A stretch of DNA of 64,000 nt from Ascochyta rabiei (Eukaryota > Ascomycota > Dothideomycetes > Pleosporales > Didymellaceae): NCBI RefSeq assembly GCF_004011695.2, contig NC_082405.1, positions 2,107,001 to 2,171,000 of the forward strand. The letters are read 5' to 3'. The notes beneath the pieces are model-generated. The model saw only the letters and a list, made by a program, of their open reading frames with translations. It made no database searches and was not told the origin of the DNA. The translations under genes and the position numbers were made by a program. Numbering within the stretch: position 1 is the stretch's first letter; each line of letters opens with the position of its first letter. Positions 43,850-53,660 of this stretch are shown here, one piece after another.

Positions 43850-44850
43850 CGTTCCCAAGCCTACAATCACTGACTGCATCGAAAGATGCCGTTGTTTACA
43901 TCACCTATTGCACCATATGCGGCTCAGACCTGCACATGTATGCTGGCGACAGGAAAAAAGTAATGGAAAAGGGGCTGATTATAGATCATGAGGCTATTGG
44001 GATTGTTGAGGAGGTCGGACCTGGAGTTAAGGAATTGAAAGCAGGGGATCAGGTCATAATCTTACTAGTCATTGCCTGTGGGGATTGATTCTATTGCAAG
44101 CGCAAAAACTCCCCTCTTTGCGACCAGACTAATTCAAGTAAACGTTTGGAGCAGATGTATGGTCATCGTCTGTCAGGCATCTCTGGTTGTTCCCTAACCA
44201 ATGAAGCATACCCTGGCAGCTAAGAGGAATACTGCGGCGTTCATGATGCAGATCTAGTCTGTGCCAAAGCTGCCAAGGACAAGCCTGCTGAGAAACTGCT
44301 TGGTCTTGCAGATGTAACGCCTACCGCCTGGCATGGTTGTGAGCTCGCTGAAATGGGTAAAAGTCATGTTGTTGGCATCTGGGGCTGTGGCGCGGTCGGC
44401 CTCTTGATCCGGCGCTTGGCAAAGCTTCGGGGAGTCTGAAAGGTCTATGCAATCGGCAAGAACGCCCATCGGCTCAGTGTCGCAGAGTCCTTCGGTATGA
44501 TCCCTATCAACGTGGATGAACATCGGCAACCGGCAGAGTATACCCTTTCCCTAGAACCACACAGCTTGGATCGAAGTATTGAAGCGAGTGGTTTTAGAAG
44601 TACAGATCCGATCGCTCACTCGAATGTGAGGTCGCTCGGGATTGAGAGCGATAGCTCGGACACTGTGAATGCAGTGATCAAAGCAACGCGAAAGGGTGAA
44701 AATGTCGCTCTGATTGGCGACTTCTTTTATACGACAAGCAAACATATCACCTTGCGCAGCAGACAGCTCTACGCTGCAAAGGTGTTTGCAGAAAGTCTAA
44801 CATGTACGGCAGAAAGTCTAACATGTACGTTGACTCCTGTCAGTTGCTAA
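43850..44850 (+). pseudogene. Zinc-dependent alcohol dehydrogenase (MDR family) pseudogene
   Basis: A single frame from about 43870 to 44850 is colinear with medium-chain zinc dehydrogenases. It keeps the catalytic-zinc start YITYCTICGSDLHMYAGD, then IIDHEAIGIVEEVGPGVKEL, KAGDQVI, a structural-zinc remnant CKRKNSPLC, DVTPTAWHGCELAEMG and the Rossmann glycine motif GIWGCGAVGLL. Three in-frame stops disrupt it: TGA 44086-44088, TAA 44221-44223 and TGA 44437-44439. A frameshift near 43870 separates an upstream KPTIT remnant. The true N-terminus is missing. The 3' end carries a 21-bp tandem duplication (44788-44829). The enzyme cannot be made in full length. Confidence 0.8.
44788..44829 (+). repeat. 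21-bp tandem duplication
   Basis: Two perfect head-to-tail copies of gcagaaagtctaacatgtac plus g lie near the 3' end of the dehydrogenase pseudogene. Confidence 0.85.
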
Positions 44851-45326
44851 TAGCTACCGCTTCACATCCTGTTACTTCCCTTTCTTTCTGAACCTAGTCA
44901 CTCAAGGAAAATACGATCCATCATTCGTGTTTTTGCATAGGGGTTGGTCAACATAGTCTGGTTGCAGTACCCGTTATGGCTGATGGTGCGGCTTAGACAA
45001 ATTCGAGAATATAGCTCAAAGTTACAATGATTTCCACAATCACAAGGTACCAGGAGGTCTAGTGGTTTGCCTTGACGAGTAGCGGTACATTTCGCGGATA
45101 TCCTGGAAATGCAAAACAATATCTCGTGTATGTGAAGACACCTTCTTATGAAAGAGCACACCAAGTCCCAGATCGTCGGCTCAACGTAGCCAGTGACTAC
45201 TGCTTGGACGCTTTACTCGCCGCTATGAATACAGCGGTCCTAATTCCCATCGCTAGGCACTCCACCCACCAACCCCTGCCTTTAGTACCGCTCACCCTTA
45301 CTCAGCACCTAGCACAACTCAATCCC
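44851..45326. other. Intergenic region, no gene seen
   Basis: The 3' flank of the zinc-finger gene (-) and of the dehydrogenase pseudogene (+). Composition returns from AT-rich to mixed near 45.2 kb. Confidence 0.4.
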
Positions 45327-46172
45327 TCAATCCCCTCCCAGTCGACATACCCCTCTCGCACACCCCTCACAGAAGGCACTCTCATGCGGCGGGCCCTTCA
45401 TCTTTTCAAACGGCGGCTCCTCCATCCTGACCCCCGCCCACGTCTTTAGCCTGAAGGCAACACGCTCAACATACGACTGCACATCCAGCGTCAACGCACC
45501 CAAGCGATCACACGACTTACACCGCTGCCCGAATACCTCGGCACTGTACCCATTGTTCGCATACCCTCTGATGACAATAGCGACAATCTTGCTACCCCAG
45601 GACTGCTTCGGGCATTTGCGGTACGTGCAAAGAAAATTGCCCATGACATTCGTCGCGCGCTCATTTTTGAAGCGGGCGCTGGGCGGGTGGAAGTGAGGTG
45701 CAGGGAGGTCTGGTACTACGGCATGGGCGATAAGTTCGTGTAGCTCGGAAAATGTGTAAGAGGTTCGCGACGCTTTGTACTTGGAGCGCTGACCTGGCGC
45801 GTGAGCGGAGGTTTGAGCGCTGGGGGCGTGGCGTGGTGAATGTGCGTTGTTGTATAGTAGTGGCGGAGACGTGGGCGCAGCGGGGAGTGGGACTGCGGCT
45901 GGGATTCCGGCGTTTTGGTGGACTGGGGCATCGCGCTGGTGTTGTTCAAGTGCACTTGTGCTGCGAAACGAACGATCGCATGGCTTACAGTCGAACGTCT
46001 CTGCGTGTGCGGGGGAGTTGCGTTGGTGTTGCTCAAGTGCGCTCCCGCTGCCGAATGAGCGATTGCATGGCTTGCAGTCACACGCCTCTGCGTGTACAGG
46101 CGAGTCTTGTTGGTGCTGTTTGAGCGCTGTTTCGCTACCAAAAGAGCGATTGCAGGGTACACAAATCTGCAT
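45327..46172 (-). CDS. C2H2 zinc-finger plus 3CxxC-type zinc-binding domain protein
   Basis: Single exon, 281 residues. The N-terminus has three closely related C2H2-like units about 27 residues apart: CVPCNRSFGSETALKQHQ, CKPCNRSFGSGSALEQHQ and CKPCDRSFRSTSALEQHQ, each followed by a second His. A Pro/Ala/His-rich linker (about residues 85-135) follows. The C-terminal half matches the zf-3CxxC zinc-binding domain: NFLCTYRKCPKQSWGSKIVA, IRGYANNGYSAEVFGQRCKS, CDRLGALTLDVQSYVERVAF and the terminal HESAFCEGCARGVC, with its paired CxxC elements. This combination recurs in filamentous fungi with unknown role; nucleic-acid binding is plausible. The start is the first Met before finger one. Higher GC content than its flanks marks it as an intact island. 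Confidence 0.82.
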   Translation of the reverse strand: MQICVPCNRSFGSETALKQHQQDSPVHAEACDCKPCNRSFGSGSALEQHQRNSPAHAETFDCKPCDRSFRSTSALEQHQRDAPVHQNAGIPAAVPLPAAPTSPPLLYNNAHSPRHAPSAQTSAHAPGQRSKYKASRTSYTFSELHELIAHAVVPDLPAPHFHPPSARFKNERATNVMGNFLCTYRKCPKQSWGSKIVAIVIRGYANNGYSAEVFGQRCKSCDRLGALTLDVQSYVERVAFRLKTWAGVRMEEPPFEKMKGPPHESAFCEGCARGVCRLGGD

Positions 46173-47396
46173 CCTGTTTTAAAGTACAATGTCCTGTTCG
46201 TTTCCTGAGGACGGTGCACAAGGCAACAAGCAACTAAATCTCAATGGCGGGGCGCGCAGGAACGAACTCTCCAGAGTCGAAGAAATGGACATAACCGCAC
46301 TTTGATGCTATAAAGCATCTCTTGATCCAATGATACGGCAACACATGGCGGGTGAAGATGCATGCTTCGATTCCTAGAATTAATCGAACTGCGCGGGGAA
46401 GGTTTGTTGATAAGCTGGGTTGGCAATAGTGGAAGGATCAGGCTAATGTTTTCTGCCTTACAAAAAGTTTTATTGTACCGCTCAAAGCATCCACAACGAC
46501 TCAAATTGCGTGGCGTAGCATGGATTTGGAGTTTTTGCCATGTGCAGATTGTCTAAACTATGCCATGCGCAGAGAGTCTAGCTTCCACTACTGTCTTATG
46601 AGATACACACCACAATTAGGTCTTCGATCCAAAGCCTCGAAATGGAGTGATATACCAGACTTTTTGGGATCAAAACATGACTTCTACGTTGTCTTACGTT
46701 TTGTGATTGCGCTAGTGGTCTACGCCACATCCGTGCAGCTGCGTCCAGCCACATTCTGGCTAGCTTCTGTGGACGGGCAGCGTCACTGATACGTGGCATG
46801 TCTGAGTGGAGTGATACTCGTTGCCTAACTCTGCTTTGGTCAAGACTAAGGGCGATGATCGACTCCATATGGGTGCTGAGCCGGTCAACAACAAGCATGT
46901 AGCTGTACAATCGAAAGCGTTTAATACACATGACCAGACCCACACTCAACACGTTCGCCAAGGTGTGACCACTGTTGCAGGATTGGGAGCTAGACGGTCC
47001 GTACGCGGCCCGGTGCGCCCTCGAACAGTATTTTGCTCGCGTGATAGGGGTGTCAACGTAGGCCTGCTTTTCTACTCTAGTCTTGCATTTCATACTGGTT
47101 CTCGCCAATTATGCACTACTTCGCTCTCGCATTGCTGGGGAGCCGGCCGGACCATGAATTGTGCGCTGTGGTGGGATGCAGTTAAAGGGCAAAGCGGTTA
47201 TGGCAGAGCTGTGTGCGGCATAGATATAGGCCAGCTATGCTCAACTTCAACAAGATTGGTAACTTTACTCCCCTAGTCTATGGGCCATTAGATTTCGAGC
47301 AATCTACCAGCAAGTACGTAGCTGACTGCATCGTGTTATACACTGCGCATCACACTGATTGATGTCTCATCCAAAACCGTAGTAGGTGCTCAACTC
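46173..47396. other. AT-rich region, no gene supported
   Basis: ORFs of up to 170 codons overlap on both strands (46596-47108 minus, 46821-47276 plus). None shows a domain or intron pattern. Confidence 0.35.
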
Positions 47397-48620
47397 TTGA
47401 GGGGTCTCATTGACATAACCAAGAACACCAGACTTGGGGACCCTCATTCTACATTTCAGAAAGCAAGGATTACTGGGTCTGGACAAAAGTGTGGCCATTG
47501 CAACAAACCCGGACAGAAGACAGAGTTGAAGCGCTGTGGAAGGTGCTTCGCTGTGTCCTACTGTTCTCGAGAGTGCATAAGATAGCACTCAAAAACACAT
47601 AAAATCAACTGTATCACACAAATTGTGTCTCCGACCGCTCTAGACAATGAAAAACACTTTGATCTGCAAAGTCAGTAGCATTACAAAAATGCAACGATTC
47701 TAGGCAAAGGTCGAGGCTAAGTGGCGACCAGTGAGATATTAAGGGGAACATGCATGTTATCAGAGAATTCTATTCTTATTGTGCCTTGGAATTTCAATGT
47801 CCTTGGTGCACTTAGGACAATAATACGTATAAATTTTAAAAATGCTCAGTGATAAGCAGCGAGAGCCTTTATTTGCCCTCCAAAATATCTAAACCAGCGA
47901 AACGGACTTTGCGCTTGGTATTGTACGCACCAATGCTCTTCCTCTTAGTGCTGAAGCCACAGATGTGGGCTGTTCCTCCAAGCGTAACGCATCAATCATG
48001 CGTGCAAGCAACAACGCAAAGAACGCCTAAAATCCCGGGACGAGAAAACTAATGATTCATGCTTACGAAGAGATTAAAAAAGGGGAGGACGTCTGCATAT
48101 CATACCCCGACAACTCAGAGATCTATTCCTCCCAGCAACAGAACTTGAAGGCCTGCTTTGGTTTTGCTTGCACGTGTGAGATGTGTTCACTCTCACTGAA
48201 AGAACGTGCCTAGTGAAATGCTTGTCTTAACGTGATCTTGAGGCTTCATGACATCGCCGGAGATGGTGTGAGCGTCGTCAACACACCTGTGGCTTGTCCC
48301 CACCACGTGAACGCGATGCTACGGGTTATGGAAGAGGAATACATTATCGACGCAAGAGTGCCACGAGCCTATTATGATGCCCTATATACAGTGATTGCAC
48401 ACAGGGACCAGGCGAGAGCGATAGCCTTTGCTCAACGCGCATACATCAGGTAAGCGACGTTGGAAGGGGAGGATGGACCAGAGCAAAAAAGGCTGAAGGG
48501 CTCTGTGAAACGTCTCAGGGCATATAGGGTCTATGAGACGATGTCTAAGTAGAAGAAAGTGTTACAGAAAGTACCGAAGGATATGTGCGTTGCAGATTTC
48601 AAAGCGTAGCTCTAGAAATA
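47397..48620 (+). pseudogene. MYND-SET domain protein pseudogene
   Basis: The N-terminal open part (47397-47585) encodes a MYND zinc finger: CGHCNKPGQKTELKRCGRCF, then AVSYCSRECIR. Downstream, in several frames broken by stops, parts of a SET methyltransferase domain are readable: FALGIVRTNALPLSAEATDV, SIMRASNNAKNA in place of the family's N-H-S-C-x-P-N block, IHAYEEIKKGEDVCISYPDN and the post-SET FGFACTCEMCSLSLKER. After a stop the C-terminal helical repeat region continues (AYYDALYTVIAHRDQARAIA, FAQRAYIR; then EGEDGPEQKRLKG to about 48600). The order matches SMYD-like fungal MYND-SET proteins. Stops and lost catalytic residues show decay. Confidence 0.75.
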
Positions 48621-49717
48621 GGAAGGCTCATTGTGATAGGACGAACTTTACATGTCGACATGATGCACTTTTCGCTGTCTTCCACGGAGGCGGCCCTTGT
48701 GTTGGGCAGTGAACACAAATATACCAAGGATTTATTTTAAGATCTACGGGTTACAAAAGAGCTTCAATTTAGCCATCGCTTCCTCCCTGCTTCCTAATCG
48801 ACCTTCCCGTCACCACTGTAGTGCAGTGGTGGTCTGATCACGTTCATGAGTTTCTGCACTTTTCAGTCCGAGGCCTTGCCTCATTAATGACCATACTCAT
48901 GTAGATGGTCGCTTAGCGTGCTGTAGAGATTCTTGCCAACCTTGTTATATACCTCGTGTCGCCGTATAATACCTTAAGTGGGTGGCTCTCACTCTTCTCC
49001 GCGCATTGAATCCATTGCTCTTAGCAGAATTGCTTCCATCGAAGCCCAAGTGTTCTAGGTAATGTTCATGTAGCAGGTAGATACTCCAGTAGCCAGCGGC
49101 AGATAATCAGCAACTCTGCGCTGATTTCTCCTACTCGCATTGCATAAGTACGGCCCAGATCGATACCTCAATCTGCCTCATAAATGTCATCGCAAGCTGC
49201 TGGAACCTTTTTTTGCAATCCTCAATACTGATCCAAGGCACAACCCCGGTGTATTTTACACAGTCCGATGTTATTCTACACTGCGTATTTGGGCAAGTGA
49301 GTGAATTTACACCGCGTCCGAGACGATTTTCCAGTGTTGTTTACATACCTACCTTACCTAGCCAATTATAATCTTAACTATAGTAGTTAGTGATCCACCT
49401 ATCTATATAGGAATAGCTTTACCCCGCTCCCATTTCCCATCTTTCCAATCGTATCTCTCTTATCTCACCTCTCCTATCTTATCTTATTCTATATTTTATA
49501 TCTTGCATCCCTGCAGATAGATACATAGATAGATAGTACTAAAATACTAATAGATTTTAAAAATTCTATCCTGTGTTGAATACCCGCTGTCTGGTGATAA
49601 CTTACACCCCCTGTGCAGTGCAAACGAGGGGCTAAATGCGGTGATATTTACCCGTTAGCCAAGCGCTGTTTTCTACCTGATTTTGTACCGCATGTCAGAC
49701 GCTGGCATGTTGCAGCG
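48621..49717. other. AT-rich region, no gene seen
   Basis: Only very short ORFs are present. GATA/TAGA-rich simple sequence occurs at about 49490-49530. Confidence 0.4.
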
Positions 49718-50128
49718 TCCACCTCTGACCAGGTATGGCAATAAGTACTGTTCTGGCCATATGCTCACTATCTGAGTAAGCATTGATATCTTTTTGAGGA
49801 TGCCATGGCATGATGGGTAGAGCCGTGTCCTGACACCGCAGTGTACGCCATTTAGTTGCTGGTATAATACTAAATAATGTTGCTTAGTTGACCTAGTATA
49901 AGTAATAAGTAGAACATCTAATATAGTAAATCTAATAAATAAAGTTTATAGACTTATTTCAGTTAGAAGAAGGGAAGATACCCTCTATGTAATATTATTG
50001 AAATAAGGCTTTTGTCGGACACGGCTCTGCCTACCGTGCCAAACATGCCAAAAAGGTATCAATGCTCACTTAGATAGTGAGCACATGGCCAGAACAGTAC
50101 TTATTGTCAATACCTGGTCAGAGGTGGA
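49718..50128. mobile_element. MITE-like foldback element with about 115-bp terminal inverted repeats
   Basis: The left arm (49718-49834: tccacctctgacc ... agccgtgtcctgac) is matched by the reverse complement of the right arm (50014-50128: gtcggacacggct ... ggtcagaggtgga). Long shared words include aagtactgttctggccat and tgctcactatct. Differences are mostly transitions. The roughly 180-base centre is AT-rich and has no ORF. Weaker similarity (catgttg/catgtgg) continues about 12 bases outside both arms, so the true ends may be slightly wider. I could not identify a clear target-site duplication. It encodes nothing, so movement would need a transposase from elsewhere. Confidence 0.8.
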
Positions 50129-50590
50129 ACCCACAACCACATGCTGGAGGCCGAGAGTCATTGCCAGAACCTGACAGGTGGCTTATTAAAAAAATAAAGA
50201 TAAGGGAGCTATAGTTCTAGTGTTAAGTGTGCTTCAGGGCTGTTTGCGTTCACCCTAGTCCTATCTAAACTTGCATGCCTAATTGTTATTCTTTAAGGAA
50301 CTTAAGTCCGTTAGCTTACCCATCTAAATGTACACACTTATAAGTACACACAGGTCCACTTACAGCTTTACATCCTCGCTGGGACTTTATTTGATTGTCT
50401 CGCTATGCCTATAGTTATTAGAATCCAAGACCTAGAGTTTGAATTATCGCCACTATTTAGGGCCCTCTACAAGACTGGCGTGTGGTTGGGAAAGAGATAA
50501 GCAATGCTCCCAGCCTAGGGCCCTGTTGACTGTTCATGCGACTGCACTAGAAGGCTACTTTGTCCTTCAAAGCACAAAGTCATGTTCAGT
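50129..50590. other. Short AT-rich flank
   Basis: Between the foldback element and the receptor gene's 3' end. No gene is seen. Confidence 0.4.
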
Positions 50591-52007
50591 TCAATGCCTG
50601 TGCCGTGACGCTTCGTCCCATTCAAACTTCGTCGTCATCCTGATTCCGTCCCGATCCAGGATCTCTTTCGAGCGATCCTCCATGCCTGCCCCGCTCAAAC
50701 TCCTGTGTGCAGTCGTTTTAGTCAAACACATCTCATCGTCGTCTGGCCTCCACGTCCCCGTCTCATCGCGACCCTTCCTGACGCTGACCTTTATCTTCTT
50801 ATCCTCCTTGCCCACGTACGTCACCGCGCCGTGCGCATCAACCTCGAGCTCCTCGTCGATCTGCGTGAAGTTTGTCATGTTTGTGCTCTCAAGGTCGTGC
50901 TTCTTGATCTTGCGCGTGCGCTTCTTGGAGATAGTCTCGAGGGGGTTCAGGGTGAAGTTGCGGGAGCTCTTGCTCTTCTTCGAAGAGTTGGTGCGGACCT
51001 CCGGCACGAACCTGAACCAGGATTCAAGGATGTACGTCATGAGCGGGCGGAGCACGGGTAAGCAGCCACTAATGATGCCGATAGAGGGTTCGACGCTGGA
51101 CCAGAGGAAGACGTCGCTTTTCGCCCAGCTGATATCTCGCGAGCTAACGAGACGCAAGATGGTAATAATGCGGTAAAGGGACGCGAAGCATACGCTGCTT
51201 TTGTAAGTTTCCGTGAGTGCGCAATAAGTAATAGAGGGGTTACGGACAAGCTACCGAGCAGAAACATGCAGCAGATGGCAACCTTCTGCGTGCGCTCCAT
51301 CTGCAGCTTCAACACGCTCGAGATGGGAACAGCAAGCATGCATATATCTCCAAATAGGTTAACTATGCCCATACCGAGATAAAACTGTTTCTTAGTCAAC
51401 CAAGGTCTTGAAGTCATTCGAACTTACTTACTTTCGCCTCGTTGACAAGTAGCACGCCTTGAGCGCCGTACCATTGTTCCCAGTAATATGATAGCGGGCG
51501 AGTATAAAGAGGGAGAACCACATGATTAACAATCAAGTAAAGGAGCGTAAGCCCGAAGCAACAATAGCCAAGCCACGAGAGTCCAAAAATCCGTCTGTAG
51601 AGGGCAAGAATAGAAAACTTGATAATGCAGACACTCCAAGTGTAGATAAAAACGTATATAAATGTGATCTGGACATTGTTAGAGGAACTATTTTACCGCT
51701 CTGACGAACTTACAATAGAAATTTTTCGCATGTGAAAAGGCTGCAAAGACCAGATGTGCTTTCCAAGCCCATAGCGCCCGCCAGCAACCACAAACGCTAA
51801 ATTCGCACCGTTCAACGCTAGACCGACGAACATGAGATAGTCGTCCAGTCCCAGCGGCTCGCGTTTCAAACGCAAGCGAGTGAAGAGTCTCAAGCTGACA
51901 AAGACAAAAGCTGAAATAAAGAGCACGATTCCAACAATATTTCCAGTGGCGGTACGTGATTCGGTCAAATCGAGACCTGGTGGCGGATTCTTGAAGTACT
52001 CTGCCAT
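50591..52007 (-). CDS. Rhodopsin-like / Pth11-related seven-TM membrane protein
   Basis: Putative plasma-membrane receptor-like protein of the large fungal rhodopsin-domain family that includes Pth11-like and satratoxin-cluster SC4-like proteins. Four exons: 51714-52007, 51432-51668, 51248-51384 and 50591-51194, in consistent phase, giving 423 residues. Introns are 45, 47 and 53 bases; the third uses a weak donor (GTCCGT) but yields the expected FLLGSFVCFASLYRII junction. The domain signature is clear: LRLFTRLRLKREPLGLDDYL in helix 1-2, GLGKHIWSL, YTWSVCIIKFSILALYRRIF, an FGDICMLAVPISSVLKLQM block, KSDVFLWSSVEPSIGIISGC and LPVLRPLM at the last helix. The cytosolic tail is long and charged (KKSKSSRNFTLNP onward). 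The ligand is unknown. It is an intact island beside a nitrilase gene transcribed divergently. Confidence 0.87.
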
Positions 52008-52562
52008 TGTGTCAATTCTCAAGGCATTGGTGTGTTATAAAACCCGATTCTGCGATGTCGTATACAGCCATTTTGAAAGCTGCTGCGGTAGTATGCCGGA
52101 GCAAAATGACTCTGGTTGGTGGGTACATCAGACAGGTGAGTCCGAAGAAGGCGCGAGCAGTCCAATAGACAATTCGCAGCCGCCTACGAGTGATGAGACA
52201 GGTAGGGAACAGCTTGCCGGCTAAATTACGGTACACTAAACCAGGACTGACAACAGTCTTGCTTTAGGAAATCCTGGAGATTAGGACCACTGAGAACGGT
52301 CGTTCACCGCCGGACAGCGTTTCGAGCCTTTTGATCAGCACGCTCGTACGTTGGGAAGAAAGCGCCGAGCTGCATTAGTATGACTTGAGCACAGTAGGTT
52401 TCAGACTACTGCGTAGATCGCAGACGATGCATGTCGTCGCATAGCGAGGTAAGCGACGACAGGTACCCCACCTTCTTCCACCTTTTAAATGAGAAATCCA
52501 ACCAGTTGGGTCCTGCAGCCTCTACTCATCTCGACATTGCACAATTCTGACACCGAGACACC
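52008..52562. other. Divergent promoter region between receptor and nitrilase
   Basis: About 555 bases separate two divergent start codons, so the genes could share regulatory sites. The small ORFs inside are not supported. Confidence 0.5.
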
Positions 52563-53660
52563 ATGGCGCCACCAAAAGAGACCAAGTTCAAGGTCGCTGC
52601 AGCCCACGCGGCACCCGTGTTCATGGACAAAGCAGCCACGATCAAGAAAACCATCAAACTCATTGAGCAGGCTGCATCAGATAATGTCAAGCTCCTGGTA
52701 TTCCCCGAAACATTTATTCCTGGGTACCCGGTAGGTGTCCACACTCTCCTTGCGATTCGCACAGCAACTCAAGCGAGCATCGGCAACTGACTGCAATAGT
52801 ATTGGACAGAGGCTTACCCACCGATGGATCAGGTCGGTGCCATCGCCAAATATACTGAAGAGAGCGTGGTAGTTGAACCTAATGGAGAGGACGTCAGTGC
52901 CATCCAGGACGCCTGCCGTCACCACAGTATCGCCATCAACCTTGGAATTTCTGAACGTATGGCTAACACCCATACACTCTTCAACTCGCAAGTGATCATC
53001 GATAGCGATGGAACTATTCTTGGTGTCCATCGCAAACTTCAGCCGACGTTTGTTGAGCGCATGGTGTGGGCGCAAGGCAACGGGTCCACCTTGCGCACCT
53101 GGCCCCTTTCCCTTGGCTACAACCTAGGCGGTCTCGCCTGTTGGGAGCACACCATGAACGGTGCACGTCAAGCACTTATTATGCAGAACCAGCATATCCA
53201 CGCTGGCGCATGGCCTGCTCTCTCCACTTTAAGGGACTTTGCAGGAGTAGCCAATACGCAGATTGAAGCGTTGATGAAGATGCATGCCTTAACTGCACAA
53301 GTCTTTGTTATCACTGCGTCTGACTACGTTAACCAGCAAGCTCTTGATTGGATGGAAAAAAACCTCGGAAAACAGGATCACATTAAGGCTGGAGGAGGCT
53401 GGTCCTCAATCCTCCACCCTTTCTGCATGTTCATTGCTGGCCCTCACAGTGGCGCAGAGGAAAAGCTTGTGACAGGCGAGATCAACTTCGCAGACCTTGG
53501 CCCTGTGAAGGTATGGGTTGATGCAGCCGGTCATTATCAACGTCCAGAAATCCTCCAGTTCGGATACGACTCCCGAGCCCATTGGCTGGACGAGAAAGTG
53601 GATCGCTTTAAGCCGCGTGGCGAGCTGAAGCCCAAAGAAGAGGCAGATGAGCAGTCATAA
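52563..53660 (+). CDS. Nitrilase (carbon-nitrogen hydrolase family)
   Basis: Cytosolic enzyme that hydrolyses nitriles to acids (or amides), assembling as spiral homo-oligomers. Two exons, 52563-52730 and 52800-53660, with a 69-base intron, give 342 residues. The full catalytic triad is visible: Glu49 in VFPETFIPGYP, Lys135 in HRKLQPT and Cys170 in GGLACWEH. Family blocks HAAPVFMDKAATIKKT, LFNSQVIIDSDGTILG and LKMHALTAQVF-like MHALTAQVFVITASDYV are in order. The intron splits the family just before YWTEAYPP. CWEH and overall length match fungal nitrilases rather than amidases. Fungal cyanide hydratase is a relative that cannot be fully excluded, but the GGLACWEH context fits a general or aromatic nitrilase better. 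The start has a good context (caccATGG). Possible roles are plant-nitrile detoxification or nitrogen use (inference). Confidence 0.93.

Noticed and set aside
46596..47276. ORFs of 170 and 151 codons on opposite strands
   Set aside because: No domains; overlapping each other and AT-rich, so a chance origin is likely.
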